Assembly (NCBI GenBank): GCA_035264885.1
Contig: DATFPK010000035.1
Span: 1 to 27,867, forward strand
Reading direction: 5' to 3'
Source: DATFPK01 sp035264885
GTDB taxonomy: Bacteria > Actinomycetota > Thermoleophilia > Solirubrobacterales > 70-9
DNA length: 27,867 bases
Below, in pieces: positions 19,880-26,829 of the stretch (position 1 is the stretch's first letter; the number at the start of each line of letters is the position of its first letter). Below the pieces are notes generated by a model. That model searched no databases. It had not been told where the DNA came from and saw only the letters and a program-made list of their open reading frames with translations. The position numbers and the translations under genes were made by a program.

Positions 19880-20557
19880 GTGCGGGTGCTGATCGTCGAG
19901 GACCAGGCGAAGCTCGCCTCCCTCCTGCGCCGCGGCCTGAGTCGCGAGGGGATGGCCGTGGACGTCGTCGGCAACGGCGAGGAGGCCGTGCCGATGGCCT
20001 CGGCGGCGCCCTACGACGCGATCGTCCTCGACCTAATGCTGCCCGGGCTCGACGGCTTCGAGGTGTGCCGGCGGCTGCGCGCGGGCGGGGTCTGGTCGCC
20101 GATCCTGATGCTGACCGCCCGCGACTCCGTCGACGACCGGGTCGCCGGACTCGACGCCGGTGCCGACGACTACCTGACCAAGCCGTTCTCCTACGCCGAG
20201 ATGCTGGCCCGGCTGCGGGCGCTCGTCCGCCGCGGCGCTCCCGAGCGGCCGACCGAGCTGCGGGTCGGCGGCCTGCGGCTCAGCCCTGCGTCCCGGCGCG
20301 CCTGGCGCGGCGACTCCGAGATCTCCCTGTCGGCGAAGGAATTCGCCCTGCTCGAGACGTTCATGCGCCGGCCCGGCGAGGTCCTCTCGCGCCTCGACCT
20401 CCTCGACCACGTCTGGGACTACGCCTACGAGAACAAGTCGAACGTCGTCGACGCCTACATTCGCCTGCTGCGCAAGAAGATCGACAGGCCCTTCGGCACC
20501 GACTCGATCGAGACGGTGCGCGGCGCCGGCTATCGGATGCGCGAGGCGGCCACGTGA
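19880..20557 (+). CDS. OmpR-family response regulator
   Basis: This 225-residue DNA-binding regulator has a receiver domain (1-115) with the phosphoacceptor Asp51 in IVLDLMLPGLDG, Thr79 and Lys101 (DDYLTKPFSYAEML). The C-terminal winged helix (125-220) has LSAKEFALLETFMRRPGEVL, SNVVDAYIRLLRKKID and IETVRGAGYRM. It is of the usual length. The GTG at 19880 is preferred because it directly precedes the first receiver strand RVLIVEDQ; the longer frame from 19724 reads through the regulatory region. Its stop overlaps the GTG of the kinase (GTGA), so the pair is translationally coupled. Targets may include its own operon, given the repeats just upstream. Confidence 0.96.
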   Translation: MRVLIVEDQAKLASLLRRGLSREGMAVDVVGNGEEAVPMASAAPYDAIVLDLMLPGLDGFEVCRRLRAGGVWSPILMLTARDSVDDRVAGLDAGADDYLTKPFSYAEMLARLRALVRRGAPERPTELRVGGLRLSPASRRAWRGDSEISLSAKEFALLETFMRRPGEVLSRLDLLDHVWDYAYENKSNVVDAYIRLLRKKIDRPFGTDSIETVRGAGYRMREAAT

Positions 20558-21912
20558 GCCGCCTGCCGGTGCGGCTACGCCTCACCCTGGCGTTCGCCGG
20601 TGTCATGGCCGTCGTCCTCGGCGCCGTCGGCGCTTTCCTCTACCTGCGCCTCGAGGCCGACCTCGACGAGTCGATCGACCAGGGGCTGAGGTCGCGCGCG
20701 TCCGACACCGCGGCGCTGCTGGGTCAAGGAGGCGCCGGTCTTCGCAGCGACAGCGATCCGCTGGTCGAGAGCGAGGAGAGCTTCGCCCAGGTGCTGACGC
20801 CGTCCGGTGCGGTGGTCGACTCGACTCCGCAGCTTGGGACGGAGCCCGTCCTCGGCGCGACGGACCTCGCCCGTGCCCGCCGCGAGCCGGCCTTCTTCGA
20901 GCGCGAGGGACTCCGGGGTGTCGAGGCCACAGCCCGCCTTCTCGCCGCCCCCGCCGAGCGTGCCGGCCGGACGGCGATCGTGGTCGTCGGTTCCTCGCTC
21001 GAGGACCGCGACGACGCGTTGGCCAGTCTCGCCTCGCTGCTCTTGATCGGCGGCCCCGCGGCCCTGCTCCTCGCCTCGCTGGCCGCCTACTGGCTGGCCG
21101 CGGCGGCGCTCCGGCCGGTCGAGGCGATGCGGAGCAGGGCCGCCGACATCTCCGCTCACAGCCCGGGTGAGCGCCTCCCCGTCCCGGCGGCGACCGACGA
21201 GCTCCAGCGCCTCGGCACGACGCTCAACGCCATGCTCGGCCGGCTCGAGGAGGCGCTGGCCCGGGAGCGCCGCTTCGTCGATGACGCGAGCCACGAGCTG
21301 CGCACGCCGCTGGCGCTGCACCGGGCCGAGCTCGAAGTGGCGCTCGAGTACGAGGGCGGGGAGGTGGAGCTGCGGGGCGCGATCGCGTCGGCGATCGAGG
21401 AGGTCGACAAGCTGACCGCCCTGGCCGAGGACCTGCTGGTCCTCGCCCGCGCCGGCGACCGGGCCGAAAGGGCCGCGGTCCCGGTCGGGCCCCTCCTCAC
21501 GAGGCTGGCGGAGCGTCTCGGCCCGGCCGCCGAGAAGGAGGGCAGGCGGCTCATGGTCGACGCCGACAGGGCCGGGTCCGTCCGCGCCGACGCCGCCGGC
21601 CTGGAGCGGGCGCTCACGAACCTCGTCGACAACGCCCTGCGCCACGGCGGGGGAGCGATCGAGGTCTCGGCCCGCCGGGACGGTGAGGCGGTCGAGCTGC
21701 ACGTCCGCGACGAGGGCCCCGGTTTCCCGCGGGACTTCCTGCCCCGCGCCTTCGAGCGCTTCAGCCGGGCAGACACCGCCCGGGCCGGCACGGGGACGGG
21801 GCTCGGGCTCGCGATCACGGCAGCCCTGGCCGAGGCCTACGGTGGCCGGGCCATGGCGGCGAACCGCCCGGAAGGCGGCGCCGACGTCTGGCTAGAGTTG
21901 CCGCGAGCCTGA
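20554..21912 (+). CDS. HAMP-containing sensor histidine kinase
   Basis: This 452-residue inner-membrane sensor phosphorylates the response regulator encoded just upstream. Transmembrane segments are at about 11-31 and 158-186, and the extracytoplasmic sensor region lies between (about 32-157). The sensor region is rich in Arg and acidic residues, with no recognisable ligand fold. A HAMP linker runs at about 187-235. The phosphoacceptor His247 sits in RRFVDDASHELRTPLALH. The ATPase domain shows the N box (TNLVDNALRHGG, Asn360), G1 (DEGPG, 386-390) and G2 (GTGTGLGLAI). The start GTG at 20554 overlaps the regulator's stop. The stop overlaps the ATG of the arsenate-reductase-like gene, so the three form one operon. 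The signal is unknown; arsenate or oxidative stress is a guess from the third gene. Confidence 0.96.
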   Translation: MSRLPVRLRLTLAFAGVMAVVLGAVGAFLYLRLEADLDESIDQGLRSRASDTAALLGQGGAGLRSDSDPLVESEESFAQVLTPSGAVVDSTPQLGTEPVLGATDLARARREPAFFEREGLRGVEATARLLAAPAERAGRTAIVVVGSSLEDRDDALASLASLLLIGGPAALLLASLAAYWLAAAALRPVEAMRSRAADISAHSPGERLPVPAATDELQRLGTTLNAMLGRLEEALARERRFVDDASHELRTPLALHRAELEVALEYEGGEVELRGAIASAIEEVDKLTALAEDLLVLARAGDRAERAAVPVGPLLTRLAERLGPAAEKEGRRLMVDADRAGSVRADAAGLERALTNLVDNALRHGGGAIEVSARRDGEAVELHVRDEGPGFPRDFLPRAFERFSRADTARAGTGTGLGLAITAALAEAYGGRAMAANRPEGGADVWLELPRA

Positions 21913-22322
21913 TGGCGAACGTGCTCTTCGTCTGCCTCCACAACGCCGGGCGCTCGCAGATGAGCCAGGCGCTCTTCGAACGGGCGGCGGGAGACCGGCA
22001 CGACGCGAGATCGGCCGGGACGAGGCCAGCCGAGCGGATCCATCACGAAGTCGCCGGCGTGATGGCCGAGGTCGGAGTCGACCTGTCGAGCCGCCGGCCG
22101 CGCGCCCTCGAGCGCTCGGACGCGGACTGGGCGGACGTGGTCGTGACGATGGGCTGCGGCGACGAGTGCCCGGTGGTTCCCGGCGCGCGCTACCTCGACT
22201 GGGATCTCGAAGACCCGAAGGGCCTCCCGCCGGGGCGGGTCCGCGAGATCCGAGACGACATCGCCGGGCGGGTGGAGCGGCTGGCCGACGAGCTGGACCA
22301 CCAGCTCGAGGCCGCCGGCTGA
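21912..22322 (+). CDS. arsC: Arsenate reductase, low-molecular-weight phosphatase fold
   Basis: This 136-residue protein matches thioredoxin- or mycothiol-coupled ArsC enzymes, which reduce arsenate to arsenite. The N-terminal VLFVCLHNAGRSQMS gives the P-loop CX5R (Cys8 to Arg14). A typical SAGTRPAERIHHEVAGVM follows, then TMGCGDECPVVPGARYLDWDL with Cys82, Cys86 and Asp98, then the end IRDDIAGRVERLADEL. Both resolving-type Cys are present. The TGATG overlap with the kinase stop couples it to the two-component genes. No arsenite pump or ArsR repressor lies in the window, so arsenic resistance is not proved; it could act on another oxyanion or a protein phosphotyrosine. Confidence 0.9.
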   Translation: MANVLFVCLHNAGRSQMSQALFERAAGDRHDARSAGTRPAERIHHEVAGVMAEVGVDLSSRRPRALERSDADWADVVVTMGCGDECPVVPGARYLDWDLEDPKGLPPGRVREIRDDIAGRVERLADELDHQLEAAG

Positions 22323-22332
22323 GCCCTGCCGC

Positions 22333-22338
22333 TAGGGT
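22333..22338 (+). promoter_or_regulatory. Putative leaderless -10 box for cyclophilin
   Basis: TAGGGT ends 8 nt before the GTG at 22347. The same hexamer and spacing occur before the FAD oxidase gene at 25501. Confidence 0.45.
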
Positions 22339-22346
22339 CTGCGCTC

Positions 22347-22805
22347 GTGTCGCAGGCGACCCTCCATACGAACGCGGGCGCGGTCACGGTGGAGCTGTTC
22401 GACGAGGACGCGCCGAAGACCGTCGAGAACTTCCGCAAGCTCGCCGCCGACGGGTTCTACGACGGGCTGATCTTCCACCGCGTCATCCGCGACTTCATGA
22501 TCCAGGGCGGCTGCCCCGAGGGCACCGGCACCGGCGGCCCCGGCTACACGTTCGAGGACGAGTTCAACCAGCACAAGATCGAGCGCGGCGCCCTTGCGAT
22601 GGCGAACGCCGGGCCGAACACCAACGGCTCGCAATTCTTCATCGTCACCACGGGTGCCGCTCCGTGGCTGGACGGCAAGCACACGGTCTTCGGCCAGGTC
22701 ACCGACGGCATGGACGCCGTCGACTCGATCGAGTCGACGGAAACGGGCGCCGGCGACAAGCCGGTTGAGCCTCAGGTCATCGAGCGCGTCGAGCTCAGCG
22801 ACTAG
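22347..22805 (+). CDS. Cyclophilin-type peptidyl-prolyl cis-trans isomerase
   Basis: This 152-residue folding enzyme catalyses proline isomerisation. It has the cyclophilin signature: TVENFRKLAADGFYDG, FHRVIRDFMIQGG (catalytic Arg45, residues 43-55), GALAMANAGPNTNGSQFFI, and WLDGKHTVFGQV. There is no signal peptide, so it should be cytoplasmic. The start is GTG at 22347 with no ribosome binding site; a -10-like box suggests a leaderless mRNA. Its stop shares the CTAG tetranucleotide (22802-22805) with the convergent small membrane protein gene. Confidence 0.97.
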   Translation: MSQATLHTNAGAVTVELFDEDAPKTVENFRKLAADGFYDGLIFHRVIRDFMIQGGCPEGTGTGGPGYTFEDEFNQHKIERGALAMANAGPNTNGSQFFIVTTGAAPWLDGKHTVFGQVTDGMDAVDSIESTETGAGDKPVEPQVIERVELSD

Positions 22806-23044
22806 AACGGCATCTTGCCGCGGGCCCGCTGGCCCGTCGACTTGCTCTTGCTCTGCGCCGAGCGGGACTTGCCGAACGACTTGCTGAGCAGCCGGCCGAT
22901 CGGACCCGGCGCCTTCGACCCGCCACGCTGGCCGAGCGCCAGCGGCTTGTCGGCCCCGCGATGGGCTTTGTCGGACAGCCGCGGCACCAGGAACCCCAGC
23001 ACCAGCAGCAACACGCAGACTCCGATGACCACGGCGATCGTCAC
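22802..23044 (-). CDS. Small single-pass membrane protein of unknown function
   Basis: This 80-residue protein starts with a hydrophobic segment (TIAVVIGVCVLLLVLGFLV). A cytoplasmic, Lys/Arg/Ser-rich tail (KSFGKSRSAQSKSKSTGQRA) ends in KMPF. I do not recognise the family. The GTG at 23044 is supported by AAGGAGGAGG on the minus strand (plus positions 23055-23064), with 9-nt spacing. That is one of the best ribosome binding sites in the window, so the gene is very likely real. The stop overlaps the cyclophilin stop in a convergent CTAG. The basic tail could bind nucleic acid or lipid head groups (inference). Confidence 0.8.
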   Translation of the reverse strand: MTIAVVIGVCVLLLVLGFLVPRLSDKAHRGADKPLALGQRGGSKAPGPIGRLLSKSFGKSRSAQSKSKSTGQRARGKMPF

Positions 23045-23111
23045 GGCGAAACGTCCTCCTCCTTGAGTGGGATGGCGGGTACCCGAGGCGACCTTCTCGG
23101 AAACGGCCGGG

Positions 23112-24464
23112 TCAGCCGGCGATCGCAGCTACCCCCTCGCCGAAGACCTCGGTATGGCGGTCCACGTCCTCGGCCGTCGTGTCGGGCGACATCAGCGCCA
23201 TGTTGTGAAAGGGCGTCAGGAGGACACCGCGGTTGAGCGCGTGGAGGTGCAGGTAGCGCTCGAGCTCGGGATCCGAGCTCGCGTGCGCCTCGGTGCCGTT
23301 GCGCGCCGGCGCCGGGTCGAAGCGGTACTCCGCGCGACAGCCGAGCTGGACGATGCTCCAGGGCAGGCCGTGCTCTGCGATCACAGCCTCGACGCCCTCG
23401 CGGAACCGTCCGGCCAAGGGGACCATCCGCTCGAACGCGTCTTCGGTGAGCACGCTCTCGAGGGTCGCGCGGACGGCGGCGACCGAGAGCGCGTTGCCGG
23501 CGAGGGTGCCGCCGACGCCGCCGGTGTCCTCGTAGTCGGCGTGGGCGCTCTGGAGCATTCGCCCTCCGACGTCGTCGCTGAGGCCGAGCGCGCCGGCTGG
23601 GACGCCGCTGCCGATCGCCTTGCCGATCGTGACCAGGTCCGGGTCGAGGCCCCACGCCTCGGTGCAGCCGCCGGGCCCGGCGGAGAAGGTGTGCGTCTCG
23701 TCGATGATCAGCAGCGTCCCGGCATCCCGGGTGAGGCGCCGCAGGTCCTCGTGGTAGCCCGGCTCGGGCAGGACGATCCCCATGTTGGTCATCGCGGGTT
23801 CGGCCAGCACGCAGGCGACGTCACCCCCGGCCAGCGCCTCCTCGAGCATGGCGACGTCGTTGAACTCGACCGCGACAGTCGTCTCGGCCGGGTCCACCGG
23901 CGGGCCGACGTTGCCCTCGCGGGAACGGGTTCCCTCGGTGCCGGCGACCGCGAAGGCCTCGTCGACGGTGCCGTGGTAGCAGTAGCTGTAGACCAGCACC
24001 TTTCGCCGGCCGGTGACCTCGCGGCAGATCCGCAGCGCCGTGCGGTTCGCGTCCGTGGCGGTGAGGGTGAGCAACCAGCGCGGCAGCCCGAACCGCCGCG
24101 CCATCTCCTCGCCGACCCATCCCGCGTCCTCGGTCGGCAGCATCGTCGTGATCCCCCGCGCGGCCTGTTGGGCGACTGCCTCGACGACAGTGGGCGGGCC
24201 GTGACCGGTCATCGCTCCGGTGTCGCCGAGACAGAGGTCGACGTAGGTGTGGCCGTCCACGTCGGTGACGCGGGCGCCGGCGGCGTTCTCCAGGAAGACC
24301 GGGAAACCGCCCGCCCAGCGCATCATCCAGGGCATCGGGACCCCGCCCACGAGGGAGCTCCGCGCGCGCCCGTAGAGCTCTCGCGACCGGGGGTTCTCCC
24401 GCGCGAACCGGGCCAGCTCCTCGTCCAGGCCGGCGGCGAGTCGCTCCCTGTCGACCCCGGTCAC
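23112..24464 (-). CDS. Class III PLP-dependent aminotransferase (glutamate-1-semialdehyde mutase-like)
   Basis: This 450-residue cytoplasmic enzyme has the fold-type I aminotransferase layout. It shows VDGHTYVDLCLGDTGAMTGH near the N-terminus, YSYCYHGTVDEA (159-170), the cofactor-binding Asp255 in LLIIDETHTF, and Lys282 in LVTIGKAIGSGVPAGALG, the expected Schiff-base lysine. The glutamate-1-semialdehyde aminomutase-like look (HGT, ETHTF) may reflect family similarity rather than tetrapyrrole synthesis: no other hem gene is nearby and the true substrate is uncertain. The GTG at 24464 is preferred over an upstream frame because a TATTGT box ends 7 nt before it on the minus strand, and because the longer frame runs into the divergent gene. 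Confidence 0.93.
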   Translation of the reverse strand: MTGVDRERLAAGLDEELARFARENPRSRELYGRARSSLVGGVPMPWMMRWAGGFPVFLENAAGARVTDVDGHTYVDLCLGDTGAMTGHGPPTVVEAVAQQAARGITTMLPTEDAGWVGEEMARRFGLPRWLLTLTATDANRTALRICREVTGRRKVLVYSYCYHGTVDEAFAVAGTEGTRSREGNVGPPVDPAETTVAVEFNDVAMLEEALAGGDVACVLAEPAMTNMGIVLPEPGYHEDLRRLTRDAGTLLIIDETHTFSAGPGGCTEAWGLDPDLVTIGKAIGSGVPAGALGLSDDVGGRMLQSAHADYEDTGGVGGTLAGNALSVAAVRATLESVLTEDAFERMVPLAGRFREGVEAVIAEHGLPWSIVQLGCRAEYRFDPAPARNGTEAHASSDPELERYLHLHALNRGVLLTPFHNMALMSPDTTAEDVDRHTEVFGEGVAAIAG

Positions 24465-24470
24465 CCGTGC

Positions 24471-24477
24471 GACAATA
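24471..24477. promoter_or_regulatory. Shared bidirectional -10 region between divergent genes
   Basis: Plus-strand GACAATA reads as GACAAT ending 6 nt before the ATG at 24483. On the minus strand it reads as TATTGT ending 7 nt before the GTG at 24464. The two starts are only 18 bp apart, so both transcripts are likely leaderless. Confidence 0.5.
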
Positions 24478-24482
24478 CGAGC

Positions 24483-24827
24483 ATGCGGCGGATCCTGATC
24501 CTCGGCTCGGCGCTGCTTCTCCTCGTCGCGCTGCTCGCGACCGCGCCGGGCCCGGCCGGCGCCGCGACCTTCGAGCGCCACTGCGGTGACCAGCACAAGC
24601 GCGGCTATATGTGGTTCGACGTCCGCGCCAACAACCTCGGTTGCCGCAAGGCCCGCGCGGTCGCCCACCGCTACACCTTCGGCCGCGACAACCGGCCGCC
24701 CGGCGACCAGACGCCGTTCGACTTCAAGTGCGGCAGGCGCCAGGTCGGCGACGAGGTCTGGGCGGTCCGCTGCGGCCGCGTCCGCAACGGCGTCAAGCAG
24801 CGGGTCGCGTTCAAGTACGGGGCTTAG
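24483..24827 (+). CDS. Small exported protein with four Cys, unknown function
   Basis: The 114 residues start with a clean signal peptide (MRRILILGSALLLLVALLAT, then APGPAGA). A mature domain of about 87 residues follows, with four Cys (ERHCGDQ, NLGCRKAR, FKCGRR, VRCGRV) that could form two disulfides. Also visible are AHRYTFGRDN and a basic end. No family is recognised. The ATG at 24483 lies 18 bp from the divergent aminotransferase start and has a -10-like box 6 nt upstream. It is followed by the convergent tRNA-Ser, with no terminator hairpin seen in the 13 bp between. Confidence 0.75.
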   Translation: MRRILILGSALLLLVALLATAPGPAGAATFERHCGDQHKRGYMWFDVRANNLGCRKARAVAHRYTFGRDNRPPGDQTPFDFKCGRRQVGDEVWAVRCGRVRNGVKQRVAFKYGA

Positions 24828-24840
24828 CGCCGGCCGGAGG

Positions 24841-24928
24841 CGGAGGGGGAGGGATTCGAACCCCCGGACCGGGAGACCCGGTCAGCGGTTTTCAAGACCG
24901 CCGCAATCGACCACTCTGCCACCCCTCC
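24841..24928 (-). tRNA. tRNA-Ser (anticodon UGA)
   Basis: This 88-nt type II tRNA, read on the minus strand, has a 7-bp acceptor stem (GGAGGGG with CCCCTCC) and discriminator G. It has a D-arm with AGTGGTCGA, an anticodon arm GCGGT-CTTGAAA-ACCGC (anticodon TGA), and a long variable arm (ACCGGG-TCT-CCCGGT) typical of serine. The T-loop is TTCGAAT. CCA is not encoded. TACGCT on the minus strand about 12 nt upstream may be its -10. Confidence 0.97.
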
Positions 24929-24996
24929 GGGTGCCGCCAAAGCGTAGGCCAGGTTCGCGGGCTGACTGGGACGACCGGTCCGTCGGCGAGCGCCAA

Positions 24997-25002
24997 TATC
25001 TT
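24997..25002 (+). promoter_or_regulatory. Putative leaderless -10 box for the DUF2269-like gene
   Basis: TATCTT ends 8 nt before the ATG at 25011. It lies in the 82-bp space between the tRNA gene and this gene; no other signal is seen there. Confidence 0.4.
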
Positions 25003-25010
25003 GCCGCGCC

Positions 25011-25475
25011 ATGGACATCACCCTCTACGAGTGGCTCCTCTTCGGCCACATCCTGATGGCCGCGACCTGGGTTGGCGGGGACGTCATGCTCCAGGTCCTC
25101 AACCTGAGGATCCGCAACGCCCCTCCTGAACGGGCCGTCGACTTCATGGGTGACGTCGAGTGGGTCGGGACCCGCCTCCTGACGCCGTCGGCGTTGGTCC
25201 TCGTGGCGCTCGGATTCGGCATGGTGGCCGAGGGGAACTGGAGCCTCGGCGACTTCTGGATCTCCTTCGCGCTCGGCGTCTTCCTCTTCTCGTTCGCCGT
25301 CGGCGCTGGCTTTCTCGGCCCTGAGAGCGGGCGGATCAGCCGCCTCGCCGCCGAGCGACCGGCCGACGACCCGGAGGTCCAGCGGCGGATCCAGCGGGTC
25401 GTCGCGATCTCGCGGATCGAGCTGGTCCTACTGATCCTCGTGATCCTCGACATGGTCGTCAAACCCTGGCTCTAG
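25011..25475 (+). CDS. DUF2269-like integral membrane protein
   Basis: This 154-residue protein has about four transmembrane segments (about 8-28, 55-72, 83-102 and 132-150). The first helix reads YEWLLFGHILMAATWVGGDV, with a His and Trp-Val-Gly-Gly pattern that I associate with DUF2269 and CopD-like membrane proteins. A charged cytoplasmic loop (RISRLAAERPADDPEVQRR) precedes the last helix. No enzymatic motif is clear; the membrane His might bind a metal or haem, but this is a guess. The ATG at 25011 has no ribosome binding site and follows a -10-like box. The FAD oxidase gene starts 25 bp downstream with its own box. Confidence 0.75.
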   Translation: MDITLYEWLLFGHILMAATWVGGDVMLQVLNLRIRNAPPERAVDFMGDVEWVGTRLLTPSALVLVALGFGMVAEGNWSLGDFWISFALGVFLFSFAVGAGFLGPESGRISRLAAERPADDPEVQRRIQRVVAISRIELVLLILVILDMVVKPWL

Positions 25476-25486
25476 CGCCCCCGGTC

Positions 25487-25492
25487 TAGGGT
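25487..25492 (+). promoter_or_regulatory. Putative leaderless -10 box for the FAD oxidase gene
   Basis: TAGGGT ends 8 nt before the ATG at 25501, the same hexamer and spacing as before cyclophilin. It overlaps a TTG at 25492 that would be an alternative in-frame start. Confidence 0.45.
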
Positions 25493-25500
25493 TGGGCGGG

Positions 25501-26829
25501 ATGGCGACCGCCACCCGCGCACCGAGCAGCGCCGGAGCCGAATGGCGCAACTGGGTCGGGGATCAGCGCTGTAGACCGGCGCAGGTCCTGGCGCCCCGCT
25601 CGCGCGAGGAGCTGGCCGCGGCGGTGGCCGCGACCGCCGCCGCGGGGCGCCGCATGAAGGTGGCCGGCTCCGGCCATTCGTTCACCGAAGCGGCGCTGAC
25701 CGACGACACGATGGTCCGGGTCGAGGCGCTCGACCGCGTCCTGGAGGCCGACGCCGAGACGGGCCTGGTCAAGGTCGAGGCGGGCATCGTCCTGTCGGCG
25801 CTGAACGAGGCGCTTGCCCGGCATGGTCTCGCCCTGCCGAACCTCGGCGACATCGACCGCCAGACCCTCGCCGGGGCGATCAGCACCGGCACGCACGGGA
25901 CCGGCGCCGGGCTGCGCAACATCTCCGCCCAGGTGGAAGGGATCGAGCTGGTCACCGCCGACGGGGAGCGGCGCGAGCTGACCGCGGAAACCGACCCGGA
26001 CGGGTTGGCCGCCGCCCGCGTGGGCATCGGCGCCTTGGGCGCGATCTACTCGGTCACCCTGCGGGCGGTCCCCGCGTTCGTCCTACACCGGATCGACGCA
26101 CCCCGGCCGCTCGACGACGTGCTCGGCTCCTTCCACGAGCTTGCGGCCGAGAACGACCACTTCGAGTTCTTCGTCTTCCCCTACACGCGCACCGCCCTGA
26201 CGCTGCGGCGTAACCGGACGGATCTCGGTTCGGCGCCCCGCACCCGCTTCCAGCGCTTCCTCAGCGACACGGTGCTGGAGAACACGGTGGGCGACCTCGC
26301 CCTGCGCTTCGGCCGCCGGTTTCCCGACCTGATCCCCCGCCTGACCGGGCTCGCGGCGCGGGTCATGAGCCAGGCCGAGCAGCGGGACGCCTCCTACAGG
26401 TTGTTCGCCAACGAGCGCCGGATCCGGTTCACGGAGATGGAGTACGCGCTGCCCCGCGAGGCCGGCCCGGAGGCGCTTTCCCGGGTCCTCGACTGGATCC
26501 GGGCGAACCGCTTCCCCGTCGCGATGCCGATCGAGTGCCGCGTGGTCGCGCCCGACGACGCCCTGATCAGCCCGTCGCACGAGCGCGCCTCGACCTACAT
26601 CGCGGTCCACCAGTACCAGGGCATGGAGTTCCGCCCCTACTTCGAGGGGGTCGAGGCGATCTTCGCCGAGTACGACGGCCGCCCGCACTGGGGCAAGCGC
26701 CACACGCTTGACGCGGAGGAGCTCGCGCGCCGCTATCCGCGCTTCGGCGACTTCCTCGCGGTCCGCGACCGGCTCGACCCGGACCGCGCGTTCGCCAACG
26801 ACTACACCGAGCGGGTGCTCGGTCCCTAG
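25501..26829 (+). CDS. FAD-binding aldonolactone/alditol oxidase-type enzyme
   Basis: This 442-residue flavoprotein belongs to the VAO family group of L-gulonolactone, D-arabinonolactone and xylitol oxidases. FAD-binding features are RMKVAGSGHSFTEAAL, where His59 is the likely covalent flavin attachment residue, DIDRQTLAGAISTGTHGTG, and VGIGALGAIYSVTLR. The C-terminal substrate domain has FEFFVFPYT and RPHWGKRHTL, typical of the family. The ATG at 25501 is preferred over a TTG three codons upstream, which overlaps the -10 box. The actual sugar or alditol is not shown. It converges on a D-threonine-aldolase-like gene through a shared CTAG stop; I recall that these two kinds of gene are often neighbours in actinobacteria. 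Confidence 0.9.
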   Translation: MATATRAPSSAGAEWRNWVGDQRCRPAQVLAPRSREELAAAVAATAAAGRRMKVAGSGHSFTEAALTDDTMVRVEALDRVLEADAETGLVKVEAGIVLSALNEALARHGLALPNLGDIDRQTLAGAISTGTHGTGAGLRNISAQVEGIELVTADGERRELTAETDPDGLAAARVGIGALGAIYSVTLRAVPAFVLHRIDAPRPLDDVLGSFHELAAENDHFEFFVFPYTRTALTLRRNRTDLGSAPRTRFQRFLSDTVLENTVGDLALRFGRRFPDLIPRLTGLAARVMSQAEQRDASYRLFANERRIRFTEMEYALPREAGPEALSRVLDWIRANRFPVAMPIECRVVAPDDALISPSHERASTYIAVHQYQGMEFRPYFEGVEAIFAEYDGRPHWGKRHTLDAEELARRYPRFGDFLAVRDRLDPDRAFANDYTERVLGP

